From positions 1,007,599-1,071,598 of the forward strand of contig CAADRB010000039.1 of NCBI GenBank assembly GCA_900708905.1: a DNA stretch of 64,000 bases. The letters are read 5' to 3'. The notes beneath the pieces are model-generated. The model was not told where the DNA came from. It saw only the letters and a list, made by a program, of their open reading frames with translations, and searched no databases. Shown here piece after piece: positions 45,180 to 59,156 of this stretch. Made by a program: the position numbers and the translations under genes. Within the stretch, counting starts at the first letter, position 1. Each line of letters starts with the position of its first letter. This DNA comes from Hymenolepis diminuta (taxonomy: Eukaryota > Platyhelminthes > Cestoda > Cyclophyllidea > Hymenolepididae).

Positions 45180-47784
45180 GGTTACTTCGTCCATGTAGGC
45201 AATTGTTTTCTAACTTCATAAGATGCCGATAAATTAGCACATCCTTGAACGTTATGGTGAACTTTACAAAAGGTATCTTATTCACCTACCATGTAGTCTA
45301 AACTGGCCCCTTATATAAAAATTCTCTCCCATTTACCGGTTACTAAATGTGTTGAAGAAGTTTAGTCATTGAATCTTAACTAATTGGACATAAACATAAC
45401 TTTCCGACTATTACTCCGTAATTTTCTGTATATAATGGTTCATAATTTTATCTCATCTGATTTCAATGTAGATTTCTGTAGTTTTTACTTTGTTAACTGA
45501 ACTGAAACTCTTCGGTCTATCTTAAAAGACGATTGAATTGGTGGAGTTGTACCAAACTAGTCAAGGTCGTTCCTAACGTGTTTTGGCTTACAGAGTGCCT
45601 TACACTAGCCTTGTCACGTAGCTTTACTTCTGGCGTACTTTTGCCTAATTTACGACCTAATCTTAGCCGCTCTCTTTGTGTCTGGACCACAGAAGTCGGC
45701 TTAGAATTGGGAGTTCATTTTTTAACAGTTAGAACCGTACTTGTTCGTTTAAAAAGTTATTTTTATTTAAAATATGTCCAGCTTTAAATAAATGTAGAAT
45801 TCTTTTTAGTAAATAGTTGAATTAACTAAGTCTATGAGGCTGAAATCTGATTTTATCCTAATAGAGGATCCGATGACTCATATCCAGTTCTTCGATTGAT
45901 TCTTTCCGATGCTTATGCTAAATCAAGTTGGTATTTGTTGAATCTGGCTCAGAGATTATTATTTAAACTTCTAATGGCTTGATTTTTATGTGCGCATACC
46001 TAGACCTTTTCGAGAAAATCAATTAGCGCGTCACGGCGCACATACCGACAGTATGATCCAATAGCAGGGTGGGTTGTCAAACTGGCAAAACTGTTTTTAC
46101 CAAATGTGAATTGCTTAGAATCAGAAGTGCACGAACCTCTAGTGACAAATCAAGCTCGAAATGAAGTCAAGTCGGAATTGTACCCTCCAGCGATATCAAA
46201 TTTTATAAAGCACGATGAATTTGGAAATAAATTCGAAGGTATTAGTACAATAGACAAAGATAGTTAATTTCATCTAACATCATAATAGAATAGGTAGGAG
46301 ATGTCAAACATTTCTAAATAAATAAATATGAATTGGTAAATATACACGCCCACTTGCCTAACAATAGTACTGTGTTCGTTTATTTGTAGCTACAGCATAT
46401 TATATTATTTGGACAAGCGGATGAATAGCTGCAAGGATTTAACTTGGGAAGGTTAAGAAGGTTTGGTCCTTGGGGTTTTGCGTTTTTACTTATTCACTCT
46501 TCAGCTCAAAAGGATATGTTCTGTCATTTTTTGCTGCCTTCTCTTTCGGCAATTAATTACTCGAAGCTCTTGCTGATCACTTCGGCCGTAGAAAAAGTTT
46601 TCCTATAGATAAGACAAATGCACTGCTTTCTTTTGGTGAATATTTACTATTTTTGCTCGAATTCCCTTGAGGCGATGGTTTACGCTTCTAGATATGAGAA
46701 TCGATATTGTTGGATTTTTTAGCCATGACAGCCAGGTTAGACCAAAGACCTCTAACATCTTGATCGAGTTGCCTTTAGCTATGACTATGTGTGGGCTTTC
46801 CAGTTCTCATTGGTATCCGATGCTCCAAAAGAAGTTTTAGGGTAAGAAAACTAGGGAGGCTTTTATACTAGTCTAAAGCTGAAGACTTGTTCTTCAGTTG
46901 TATTGTATACAAGTAAAGGTCTACAAAATGTTCTCAAATAATGGAAGTATTTTCTCAGCTGATCCTTTCATAAAATATGAAATTAATCAAAAATTAAATA
47001 TTATAATCAACTGTTCTATGGTGTATTGAAAGCCACTATTTTTGCTTAAATCACCGCATTTCAGAAATTCATTACAATTTCTTTAAAATAGTTATGAAGA
47101 GAGGAAAATTTGTGCAATGCCAGGTATACGGTTTCTTTTAACTGACTTGTAAAAATGGAGGGATTTCAATTATCCTTTAAAGCCAATTTCCATGTGATTT
47201 GAGTAAATGTGAATATCTCAATCGAAGAGGTTCCTAAGGGTAAAGGGGGACAAACTACTACTCGATCTCAATAGAGAGTTTTAATGTCTAAGAAGAATGT
47301 CCTCCTTTAAATCCTCCTCCCTTCTAATAAATATAAAACCGATTCCCGTTCGTATTTTTAATATGCTGTTTCGGTGGCTGTCTTCATCAAATGTGCTAAG
47401 TGTCAATACTAGAATGGAGCTGGGGTTATGTTTCTAGTACTGATGATTTTAAGGAAAGTAATTAACATATTAGAAAATGAAATTTGTCACTCCTTTTCCT
47501 CTAATGTAATGTTATATATCCGTTTAACCGGAACTTTTAATTTGAACCTTAGTTGATAACTTCATATAAATTAGTAATGATTTCTGAACAAGGTTAGAGT
47601 TCTTATTATTAGAAATAATCGTACACCTTGAGTGAAGATGGCTTTCGGAGATCTGCCGACTTAACGTGTTTGACTGTAAGTTATTGAATCTCATGAGAGA
47701 TCATTTCGCCTTCTCAAACACTGGCAGAAAAATAAGCTGAGGTGGCAACACCGACCAATTAAAAAAGCCCGTCAGTGAGTGATG

Positions 47785-47930
47785 AACATTGTAGAACGTG
47801 AGCTACCTATTTTGCAATATTGTACAATCCGAATCCACAAATTAACTGAAGTAAGATTCTTCGATACCTTGGCGTTGCTCTCAGGATCTTTTTTGAACTC
47901 TTTGGACTTCCTGAAAACCGATCTTAGATG
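47785..47930 (+). repeat. Dispersed repeat pair member (with 34155-34290)
   Basis: Same orientation and similar length as the copy in the CDK20 intron. No gag-like frame was seen upstream here. Confidence 0.35.
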
Positions 47931-48203
47931 CAACCCACATATAAAAGAATAGATTTATTGTATTGCTGTGGGTAGTAATAAAAATTGTTAAACTAAGGTT
48001 GCAATTTCGAAGAAACACAAACATTTAAGACCTTACATATATGGTGAGAAATGAACTTCTGTGTGTTCATTTAGAGATATCTATCTAGTCACGTCTAACC
48101 ATTCTATAAACCTGTAGATCGGGTAAAATGTCTACGGAATCTGATGCCAAATTAAGGCTTTCTCTATTTCACTTATTTTTTTATTATTTTTATCTCAAAA
48201 TAG

Positions 48204-48226
48204 AATAATAATAATAATAATAGCAA
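48204..48226. repeat. (AAT)n microsatellite
   Basis: Seven or so AAT units upstream of SINE-like copy 2. Confidence 0.8.
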
Positions 48227-48250
48227 CAATTTCAAGCCTTTTTCTAGCAT

Positions 48251-48370
48251 TCATCTTGGATAAAGTGGCCTCTTGGAGCCTGCATAGCGAGAGGCTCGAA
48301 TCATGCCGCTCACTTTACTCGCCAGACTTAACTAATGAGGTTAGCCGTCTCATTCACTGGGTGTGTGCGG
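48251..48370 (-). repeat. tRNA-derived SINE-like repeat, copy 2
   Basis: On the minus strand: CACACACCCAGTGAATGAGA, then GGCTAACCTCATTAGTTAAG as A-box region, then ATGATTCGAGCCTCTC (B-box like) at 48306-48291, then GCAGGCTCC...CTTTATCCAAGATGA. It aligns with copy 1 over its whole length with many substitutions, so both copies are old. Confidence 0.45.
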
Positions 48371-50929
48371 AATTGTTTTCTTTGTTTTACTGGTCTCTTT
48401 TTGACTAGCTGAGTATATTTTAAAGTTTCCGACACAGCAAGACACTTTTACGGAAATAAATCGTGTCTACTTGGATTTATAAAATTAATCCCAATGTAGC
48501 GAATTTCTCAGAATATTCGCCCAGCAAAAACTTTGAACATCGGATTTCATCGGGTATATCGGATTCCAAATAAAAAACTAACATTTCTTAGCACCTTGAC
48601 AGAACTAGTTATCACTATTTCAACTATTAATTCGATCAAAAATGTATTCCTATTAGCCATAAGAAGAAAAATGTGCTTGAACTGGTTGACCATTTACTAG
48701 GCTATCTGGTTTGCGCATACATGATTTCTGAAATTAGAACTCCGAAACATTAAAACTTGAACTGATGGACTGTAACAGAGAGGTAGATAGCGTGCAAACT
48801 GAATCCAATGATCTAATTATGTATGACTCTTTTGATATCCTTCTTTAATTTTTCCCTTTCATTTGCTTATATTGAGATAATTTAATGTTCTCTATTAGTA
48901 AAATGGGAGTACTGGATTTATACCTCCACAGTGACTTAACTCCACTGTGTTATAGCCACCAGCGGCGTTATCCTAACTACGCCAAGCAGAATTATAGGGA
49001 GGATCTAGTCTCATTAAATTCATCTTTAACAGTTTTGGGAGGAATAAATTTACACATAAAGGGACTGGTGAAATATGACAAAGTGCAAACCTTAGCTCTT
49101 GAAAAGCGACATCTATTGCAACTGTCATGAAATCAACTTCAAAATTGAGCCCTCTCAAACATGTCAAAAGTCTTTAAAGTCAAAGAATACTAGTCATAAA
49201 TCGAGCTATATTGAAATCGCGGCTATCAAGACCGAAAAAAAATCAGATTTTACATTCACCTACCCTCGGCAAATTTTACATTGAAGGCTATATACCAATC
49301 CGTCCAAATCGTATACTCGATAATAGATAAAATTTGAAAAACAAAATAACTCCTATTTTATCTAATTTTCGGACTATTATCAGCAATGATAAAAGAAGCC
49401 ACCACTTGATGAGTCTGGTTATCCGCTTTTCTCGGCCAATCGGAATCCTCCGCATAATGATTGGTCATGAGGTATTTGCTAACTTCGCGTCAAAATACGC
49501 TTGAACCGAGTCACGTCGGTAGAATTGAGAAAACGTTCTGAACTTAATAAACTAATCGGATCACCGCGATTAATGATGAAATGGACGCGATACTGCTGGG
49601 AAGCAGAAAAGGAGAGTGGAGCTACTTAATTTCAATTAAAAATGACTATTTCGTGGAGTAAAATCAAATAGTTAATCAAATCCGGTTAGAATTTACCTCT
49701 CAGTCTTATACTGTGATGGTTATCCGAGAAACGAAAATGGTTCGTTTTAATATTCTCTAATGAAAGAGAAGTCAAATTAAGTCATTTTTCGTAACTTCTA
49801 TGATGTTTACTACAAGCGGGATAGAAGTGATGGATACTGTTTGATTACTTATAACGGGAGATCATAAAGGTGATGACTGTCTTGTAGAAGTTAATTGAAG
49901 GGTGAGACGAAGATTACAGAAGGAAAAAGGAAATATGGCTATTTGACAACTGGGACATAATGATAAGCAAATTGATGGTAGGACACAATATCTTTATATC
50001 GACGTCTTTTTTCATTTTTCGGAACCAACATAAGCTTTCGGTTAATATTTGAACCTAGAAAAAGAAGTTGAAAATCGAAACCTTTACTCCGTATTTACCC
50101 CCTTTCTCTGATACCGAAACAGATTCTGGGTTGTTTCTGATAATATATATACCGAAAATAAACTCTTGAAATAAATGAAGTTTTGCAGTCTTCTCTTGGT
50201 TACTTTAACAAAACGCTACATTTTTACCTGCGCTATAACAACAGATTCAACGCTACAGCATAATGCTTTGACTTTGAGTGATTTTATGCCCATCTATCGT
50301 TGATGAAAGCTTTGCAGACGCATTTGGTATGGGAGCTTGTTAGAAGAAACGATAATTATTTTCCCCCGCTCCCAATATTTCTTATATGAATAAAAACGTA
50401 ACTTTTTTCTTTATTTCCCCACCGATAAAAGACACTTGATAATTATTCGTATTTGTTTAAGCCGATACCGATTGAGTGTGAGTTTCGTTGATACACGCGT
50501 GTTGACTACAACGAGCCTTCTTATCTGCCGTGGGTAATTAGCTTCTATGTTAAGTTGCTATATTACCGAGTGTTCTAGATTGTTGGCTCTGCGAGATTAC
50601 TATCCGAACTCCTAGTTGGTTACGTTATAGCAGAGCTGGTCTAGAGAGGGTGAGTATTTATGGGGTGACTTGAACTTTAACGTTCATTCTATTAATAAGC
50701 TTCCAGAAATAAATCGGTAAGTTATTTATTTTTGAGCAAAATTCCGTTCCCTGTAATAATTTTACTGAATTGGAGAAAAGCATTTCCGTAACAGTATTTG
50801 CCATGTCCAGAGCCATTTGAATAGAAGGCAGAGAAAATGCAAGGTAGACAGCTGTATTAATTCAATAAATCAGAAAAAATGTGACCACAAACCTTCTATC
50901 GACGATTAAAGCATGCCGTATATCGTCCC

Positions 50930-51150
50930 TTGCTACATAAAAGGGATCAATATTTTACCTAAAAATACTTCTTTTATGATAAATTCTTTATTTCCCACTT
51001 TTTAAATCCTACTTCTTTTCATTCCCCTTTATTAAAAAGAATTTATTTACCTTACGGTGTAGATGATGCGAAATACATATCTAATTAGCAATAGGAAAAC
51101 CTACGTCTTGTTGGGATGTGGTATAGGGAAAAGTGACAGAAATTCATTTG
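50930..51150 (+). repeat. Dispersed repeat pair member (with 27040-27300)
   Basis: Aligned in the same orientation with 27040-27300. It lies about 250 bases before the LTR-like repeat at 51403, so the two might belong to one composite. Confidence 0.35.
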
Positions 51151-51402
51151 AGACGACAACACAAAGGTTCTCTGCATGTTAAACATCCGAAGTTGAATAT
51201 TAACAAAGGTATTTATGATTATTTTGATCCATTTTACAGTTTGTTCAAAATTTGTATCAGTAATATCGGTATTGAATTATGCAAGTGAATTATACTATAA
51301 CTTCCTCTATCTCTTGGGTTTCATTTTCCAAAATGCATTTTATTTAATAATCGTCATGTACCAGAGATAAGTTATTATGAACTATATCATTTCTATCACT
51401 AC

Positions 51403-51675
51403 TGCTATAGCCAGCGGATTCCTATTAATGCCTGGTGATTGACTGGTGATAAGATCTCCACTACAGTTTTCACGGACGGTCCTGCTCTATGTATTTGCAC
51501 ATGGATACCTAAACAGATGCCGACCATCACGCGGAGACACCGACAACGAGACATGACTGACGTCTAGCGAACAAATGTTTTGTATATAAGCCTAATTTAC
51601 CTATTAATAAATTAGGAACTGATCTGGCGACAAGAATGGCTTGACTTATTCTATCTATTCGATCGATGTGGCCCC
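51403..51675 (+). repeat. Third copy of the LTR-like repeat (solo or truncated element)
   Basis: Same order as the pair at 37.05-37.74 kb: start TGCTATAGCCAGCGGA, GATAAGATCTCCACTA, TGACGTC at 51558-51564, TATATAAG near 51583, AATAAA at 51606-51611 and an end in CGATGTGGCCCC. It is closest to the first repeat of the pair. The following 60 bases loosely resemble the core of the TRIM-like element, so this may be a left end with core rather than a pure solo LTR. Confidence 0.5.
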
Positions 51676-52812
51676 AGTGGACTTAACATTTATTACAATT
51701 TCAATCCCAATCCTGACATCAACCAATATCCAAAACTCAAAAAAAGTGAAAATTAAATAAATGAACAATCCACATGTTATAACAGTCGTTTAACAATGGT
51801 AGCTCGTGAGAAGGAATGATATTTGTCCCCGTACCGATAGACTGGAGGAAGAATAAGATTAAAATTAATATATTTTCATAAAGTGGAGTTCAAAATAAAT
51901 AGCCCATCATGATATAAAATTTTTCTCTTCCTCTTTACTGAGTAAATTAAGAAATTCGTAAAAGTTCAAATTAATTTCTTAACTTTTTTGTATTCCAAGG
52001 TCACTACCTTACTGCTCTTATCCTGATAATGAGAAGGGTATATACAGTAAGAAAGAGGGTAAAGTAATCAAGCTATCAACACGGAAAAATGGTTTTAAAA
52101 ATGTCCAACAAATGAAGTAAATGACTTCAGTTAGTATTGATTGTAACTATTTGGAAGTAAGCAAATAAATTTATCCTTATATAGTTACGTTTCGTCCTGG
52201 TAAATCTGAGGTACATATCCGTCAATAAAGGATAAACGTATGATGAAAATATTTCGGGATACATGCTACAACTAAACTTAAGGCGTGATTATTAGCACAT
52301 TATTAAAAGTCATATGGAAATATGTAGCAAAATAACAATAAAGAGTTTTAATAAAATGGAAGAAAATAAATAGGATAATGTAGAATGCAACAAATCAAGA
52401 ATAATGCTCTATGAAATTTCTTTGATGGTAATCTTAATATGAACGTAAAAATAATTTCAAAAATTCCACTATTCCTTGGCAAATCGAACTGAAGACGCTG
52501 TCAGTTATATTTAACTGGAGTAATATTTTCACATTTCCCCATATTTCCTTTTAAGTAACACTTTTGATAACCTGATTTTATTTGAGAGGTTTTTAACGTA
52601 TACTTCCGATGAGCTAAATATATTCCGGCTACCCACATTGTTTACCTGAATACCAAGCATATGCCTAATCAGAATGCAAACTTTCACCATAATTTTGCTT
52701 GAATTAGTTAATTTAAAACTATTACAGTTAAACATAAAAGTACACTTTCTACCCTTGTTTAACTTGTTCAATTGACATAATTTAAAACCTTACCAGAAGA
52801 TATAAAATTTTG

Positions 52813-55800
52813 ATGGCCTCGGTTGAGCGGTCGTTACAAAGTAGGGATTTATTCCCAAACGTAGAAATTATGTCTAAAAACGCGATCGTTGCAGAATTTT
52901 GCCATCTTTTAGAAAAATCCAAACAACTCTTTAATGGGCTTCGGTAAGTTGTATGATTAAGACACACGACAAACTCATAATAAATGAGTTTTTTAAAATT
53001 ATTCAATATAAGATTGGAAATTTTCCTTTTGTTAGCATTAATTAAATGTTTCTTAGCTTCAAAGTAGCTAAGATTGTGTTTTTGCTTCTTATAATATGAA
53101 CAAATGTTTATGTACATTATTCATGTACAGAGATCTTCCACAATACGGACACAAACAGTGGCAAACCTATTTCGGTCGAACGTTTGATGTATATACAAAG
53201 TTGTGGAAATTTCAGCGCCATCACCGAGAAGTTCTAGATGATGCATATGGTTTATCCCGTTGGCAAATTGGCGAAATCGCCTCAAAAATTGCACAGCTCT
53301 ATTACCACTATTAGTAAGTTAATTGCAATAATCCTTTGACAAACGACTTTTTAGCTTAAGGACTAGTGATACTTCCTATCTTATGGAGGCTTTCTCCTTT
53401 TTCACTGCAATTCACGAGAGAAAATACTTCGCTCAGATCAGCAAAGAAGATGCTACCGATCAAGCAGTGAAGAAGCTACGTTACTACGCGCGGTTTATTA
53501 TTGTTTGTCTTTTGTTAAAGCGTTTGACAACTGCCCGAGAGCTTATTAAGGTAGTGCGGTATATTTTTAACGTTGACATTTCTCTGCTAGCAATTCAATA
53601 TGCATATTATGGACCATGCAAACAATTTTGATGCAGTTGCACAAACAGAGTGGATTAGTGTCATTAAACAGATTCAAGCATTTGTTGACGCCGATAACGT
53701 CTGCACCATTTTGAATACTGATTCATCACCGGTTGTTGTCAGCGCCAGATTGACTCAATATACTTGTCCACCGATTGACACAGTAAGTAATGCCAGAAGT
53801 CTAGAACTCTCTGAGATCATAATTGTCGGAAATACTTTTGATCAAGTTAAGTTCAGTGAAATAACCATCGACATGTTCCGAATACTTCAATGTGTTGAAC
53901 GCGATCCTAAAGATTTCTCTCGTCGAAATTCAGTCGCACTCTTTCCCCAAAAAAGCTTCGAAAATGGTGATGGCTACGAACTCCCGTTCCCTAGTCCCAA
54001 TTTATCCGACAAGAAATTCAGAAATCCCCACAAATATCTCCTCTACAAGCCCTCCTTTTCACTCTTCAATACATTTATGGCAACTGGGTTCAAGGATCTT
54101 CCTTCAGATGGTGTTCTTTTGCTCTACATTTCAGCTGATGGTCTTACTTGGTCCGAAAACGTTGCACATCCCGAGTGTAAGTCCATTTTAAGCATCTGCA
54201 TTTCTAACTGGGTGACGATTTTGACACCGCATTTTCTGATAGATCGAAATTTTCCTATTATTTTAAATATGCCGAGGTCTTCGTTATTAAGACTACATTT
54301 TATTGTGGCTTTGTTAAGGCTTAACGACCACTATGACATTTAATATTACGTCAAGTTCAGTTCTCAGGTCATGATTTCTAAATCAGACTGGTTTGGACCG
54401 ACGGACTCGCTCAGTCAATGTTTTGGTGATAAATCGAAGACTTGATTGTCTAAACCATTTCTTTAACAATCGTTTGCGTCATCTTCGGATTAGGCCAGCT
54501 GCCATATTCCTGTTCAATTGCTGCATGCCATAGCAACTTCCTGTGTCTTTCAGTTAACTGGATCACTCTCTCCATGTTCATTTTTTCGTCTTGTTGTTTG
54601 GGCAGGTGAAATGTCAATTAAGTCATCTTACTCATCTCTTCGAGCCCCAGCAATCAGGTTTGAACACGTCTTAGTTTACATTTCTCCGCATTGTGTTTAT
54701 GCATTTACGCTTTCATTCTGTGTTTGTTTTCGAGGCTTTGTTCTGCGTCTATCAGTGATGTCATTGCCATTCACACTAGTTACTAGGGCTCTGAGGTCCC
54801 GTTGCCATGGCTTTCCGTTCAGCCATGTCGCCGGGCTTGAATCGAAATAACGCAGAGTGGGGGGTAGATGAAGGTGGGATAGGCGCACTAGGTGCTGATG
54901 ACTGTTTCAGGAGTTCAGTTGCTATGGCAGCTGGTGATAGTGCGCGCCCCAATTATTCCCCACCCCTGTTCTCTAGTCGGACTGTGTGGCCTAGATCTAG
55001 TTCACCCGCTTTCCCATTAAAAATACACGCACGCATTTGGGGCTTATTGACCTCAGATCATCTGTGGCCTTGTTAATGATGTTTTTGCCCCTAATTACTG
55101 ATTGGACTAGAGAAAGGCAATTATGAGGTTCAAGATGGGGATATTAAGTAAAATTTACGTCTTATTTTAAATCAGTGTCTATTAAACGTTTTTTATGTAG
55201 ATATCAGCGTTCGCGTCCACTAAGGCTCTTGATTCTGTAATTTACCCCTCTTCCCGAGTTCCACTACTTCTTTCCACTTTGTTTGTATATATACCGTACA
55301 TAATTATAAATGTAATCTTGCCTGCTCTAGCATGGAAATCAATGGATAATAGTAATAGGTCAAACTCCGATGCCATTCTCGATATCCTCCCAATAGTTTT
55401 TCTAAGTGTTCTATACGTAGTTATATGTATACCTATTTTCGCAGATTTTTCCTGTCAGTGTCTGTTCGATTGTTTTGTTCTTTTAAAAAAAGGCAAAGAA
55501 TTACCTTGTTGTGCAGTGTATTGGCCCTCTTTGTCTTATCCTATGTCTTCTAAAAAACATCAGTATTATGCGAATGGTTGAACCATCTTTATCACCGATC
55601 TTTCTGTTTAGACTAATCCGAATGTAGGTAATGACAAAGTTGAACAATTTGAACTTTAGTTCTTACTAAGGTCGTCTAGAAACCTCTCTTTCTCTTTCAG
55701 CATCTATGGCGAGTGGATTTGATTTCGGTGGCGTTGTGACTAACCCTCTTCGGGAGGGAGGTACTGGACCCAAAACCAAGCTCAAGCCATATCATCGTGA

Positions 55801-58800
55801 TCCTCATTGGTCCGTTTCGTTTTTCTTACATCCACTTTCCCTTTGTAGTGATTTGAAGTTCATATATTTACCTTTGATTTCAGTATCCATCCAGGAGATC
55901 TTCTTGCCTATACTCGCAAACCTCTCTTCGTGATTATCGACAGCGATAACAGCTCTGCATTCAAGGTATTTTTTGTCCCCCAGTTCATTTCCATAATCCT
56001 ATGGGGCAATCTAAAGTATGACTAAATGCCTTTTTTCTGGCGATTAAGAATGCAGTCTTATTGTTTTTTTATATTCCCTTTATTTAAATGTAGATAACCT
56101 AGGTTTCTTTTCGAAATGGAAATAATGACACATAGCTGTTCGTGTTGCAATGAAATTACGTTTCTATTGAACTCTTGTAAAAATTCCTTTTTTAGACCCT
56201 TGTTGGTTAAATTAGATTGGAAACTGTTGTGTAAAGTTATAATTGTTTCGAATAATGGAATGCCTTCTAACTTGAGAAATGTGTCTTGAAGTGTTTTAAT
56301 TGAAATATCCAAGTGTTTCTTTGGTATTTTTCATTTTGAAAGCCAATTCAATTACTTCCGTGTGTATCACTTAATTGTAGCAAGCCTGATCTTCTTCGTT
56401 AAGCAACTTCTTGGTGATATGTCAAGTTAATATGAAAGAGCATAAAATCTATAAGATGTATGAAAGATGGAAGGTCGTGAAGCATTTAAGTGCACAAATC
56501 TGAGAGGAAGTTATCATTACTCTGGAATGGACACGTAGCCCTTCCAAGTAGCATGGAGCATTGGGTGATTACCTTCCCTTCTAGCCAGTGACCACTATTC
56601 TCCTATTAATTCTACGCTCTGGGTCCATGTTAGTATACTCGCGCGTGTGTTAGGCGACCTCAGTAACAGTGTGCTTAGTAGGTCATATATTCCTGAAATC
56701 GTATAATCAGGTCGCTTGCGAGATTGAATTAGTAAGTGTGTTTATCGTGTTTTCACCCAATATTTCTTGGCCTAAGGTAGTTATGCGTTTGCACCGAAAG
56801 AAATGGTCTTGGGTCTTATCCATACAGCCATGATGCTTGCATTTTTATTGTTCCAGTTTGTCGAATTTCTGAATCTCGTCAAGAAAACGAAATTCGTTTT
56901 CATTCCTGTTTTTTCCCGTCACCAAGAATGAGTGCGTAAGGCTCGAAATGTAAAATAACTGGGAATGTGGTTTTTCGCCCTTACTATTATCTCCTAAATG
57001 CAGTATTATTGACGCCTCTGTTCAGAAGAGTTACATTTGCTCCAATTGTTAACAACAGACTGGCCATTTTCATACGATTTCTAGAATTCTAGAATCACAT
57101 TGCTTATTTTAAAGTCGAAATATCCCCACAATTTTAGGATTTGAATCTGTTCATCTCGAAGAATTTTGCTTTGTCCAAATCCATTGATAAAAATTAATGT
57201 TAAAAGAAGGACAAATTGAATATAAAAGTTTGAAGATTTTGCTAAGGGGATGTTGAAATTTCTGGCACCACATATTTGAATTGATAGAACAATGGCATGA
57301 CATGTTATTCTTTTATTTTTCAAATCAGCTCTGTTGAGTTTGGTAATATGCATACGTAATTAGACTGACGCAAGTGCAGCAAATGTAATTCAGAGATCCA
57401 AATATCAAACCCGCGCCATTTACCTCAGCACTGTGTTTATGGGCCATTATTCTTGGCCTTGCTAATCCAGTTGTTGGTTTGGTTGCTATGCCATACAATA
57501 GGGTAAATCGTTTTCAGTCGGTCATTTCAGTCCTTGTGAATCTCCCCGCTTGCATTGTCATGACTCGGAGTAATGTTATAGTACATGCATTTTCCGTGTA
57601 GTCGACTGATAGGTTCTAAAAAAATATATCATTTAGACAAATAACATTCGTTTTATGGATTTTCCACTTCTCGTCCTAACCTGTTTATTTGACTTAATCA
57701 ATCACTGTCATCCATATCGAAAATTCCTGTTTAAATTACTACCGAAATATTGTGTTTTGAGGGAGAAAAATGAAGTATTATTTATTCGAAGTTTAACGTG
57801 GAGATATCTGGTGATATCTAATTAATTTCCTTCGTCTTGTGAAGTCTTTGAAGATCTCTAAACTACCGTAAAATTGTTACTGTCGCCAGTATATTTACAA
57901 TTTCATGGTGGTTTCTCAATTTCAGAACTTCCAAAGCATCTTCAGTCAGCCACTGGTGTGCTTACTTTCTCCCAACACCCTGCCGCCAGCATACGACTGT
58001 GATAGACGAAAAGGAAATCTTTTCACCCTCTTCCTGCATTCTCCGCTAATGGGTCTTCTGCAAATCTGTCGGTTCTCCAACATCTCACTGAAGACTTGGG
58101 AACGAGCCTCGTCCCTGATCGATTCCTTCATGGGCGAGTGCTGCCGCATCCTCCTCAGAGCTCGTCAACTTGGTAATTTTTTCTCTTTCCCAATCTCTTT
58201 ATGGTTGGATTTGATTATTATTATTGTCCACGACAAGGCAAAAAATTTACAATTTTTTATCATGAAGAACATCTAAACAAAAGAATAGGTCGGTGAGATC
58301 GATCCTCTAAGCCGACAATTTCTCTTTTTCTCACCATCTAAATTATTTTTGGTGTTCTAATAAGCACGGAATAGATTTATCAGGATTAAACACAAATCGG
58401 ACTTCCACCAGACCCCTGTGTCACATCAGCTTTGAGCTAAGGTTGCTCTCCGTGTGAGAAACCTTAGATTTTCCCAATCTCGGTAATTGGAAATTTAGTA
58501 AAAGTTCAACAGTTGTATCGTCATCCTTGAGTAAACTTCCCCAAAGATTAAGCCTACTCATCTGCGGTTTTTTGGCGACGTTTCTCAGAAGGACCTTTTC
58601 TGTTAAAACGTTATCATTCACTAATTGTCTACCGTACAGGCCTAATATCATCCGTAGATCTGCGTTCTGAACAGTTTCTAATTTGTTTGCTTGCAATAGA
58701 CAGTAGGAGATAGACCGTAAAGAAGGACAGTTTTGCTCGAGTTTTAATTTTAGCCTTCATGAAATTAAGCTTTACAGCACTTTAACAATTTGATTTGTTT

Positions 58801-59156
58801 TCCTTTTAGATCCCTCTATTCAACAATTCCTCTACGTAGATTTCCTTCGAGTCTTCATTCTACGTTTCTGTTTCTGTTCCATGGTCTTCCGGCTACATCG
58901 TGACTTCCATGACTACCCCTCTTCCCAACCCGCTTTCCCTATCTCAGATATTATGGAGAGTCGTATTCTACAGAAAGTATTTTCCGATTTAACTCGCTTA
59001 CTTGAAGTCGAACCCCAGTTCGCTACTCCGAGTAAGTCTCATTTGATCTCAATTGTAATGAGGTAAAATATTTTTTCATTCAATACCTGTTTTTTCTCTT
59101 CAGCCGACTTTTCTCGGGATTGGCTGGATAGGAAGGTGTCATTAGTGGAGTCCTAG
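52813..59156 (+). CDS. SCAI: SCAI (suppressor of cancer cell invasion) orthologue, 9 exons, 602 aa
   Basis: Exons 52813-52943, 53131-53313, 53355-53550, 53591-54176, 55701-55809, 55884-55965, 57926-58172, 58810-59031 and 59104-59156; introns range from 40 to 1960 nt and phases agree. The length matches human SCAI (606 aa). Diagnostic blocks in order: LLEKSKQLFNGLR|DLPQYG, YFGRTFDVYTKLWKFQ, RWQIGEIASKIAQLYYHYY, VKKLRYYARFI, QVKFSEITIDMFR, NPHKYLLYKPSFS, FDFGGVVTNP, IHPGDLLAYTRKPLF, QPLVCLLSP and GNLFTLFLHSPLMG. In animals SCAI is a nuclear cofactor that represses MRTF/SRF transcription and acts in double-strand break repair. The ATG is the first after an in-frame stop at 52783; an acceptor-like ccttaccag ends about 16 bases before it. 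The donor of exon 5 (TG|gtccgt) is weak. The insert after DPKDFSRR differs from the vertebrate protein. Confidence 0.95.
54518..55076. other. G+C-richer island within SCAI intron 4
   Basis: Two overlapping plus-strand open frames (54518-54850, 110 codons; 54807-55076, 89 codons) and a minus-strand one lie here, all inside the 1524-nt intron. Composition resembles exons, but the human SCAI sequence continues directly from exon 4 to exon 5, so no SCAI exon is missing. It could be an insertion, a nested gene or a decayed element. I recognise no domain. Confidence 0.3.

Larger units (their letters stand above)
45180..52812. other. Intergenic DNA between the CoA-transferase and SCAI
   Basis: Contains the repeat at 47785-47930, the AAT tract, SINE copy 2, the repeat at 50930-51150 and the LTR-like copy at 51403. 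Open frames are all short and domain-free. Confidence 0.55.

Noticed and set aside
57376..57500. Exon-like hydrophobic frame (PLFLALLIQLLVWLL) after ttacctcag in SCAI intron 6
   Set aside because: SCAI is complete without it and there is no convincing in-phase donor. Another frame of the same bases is equally hydrophobic.
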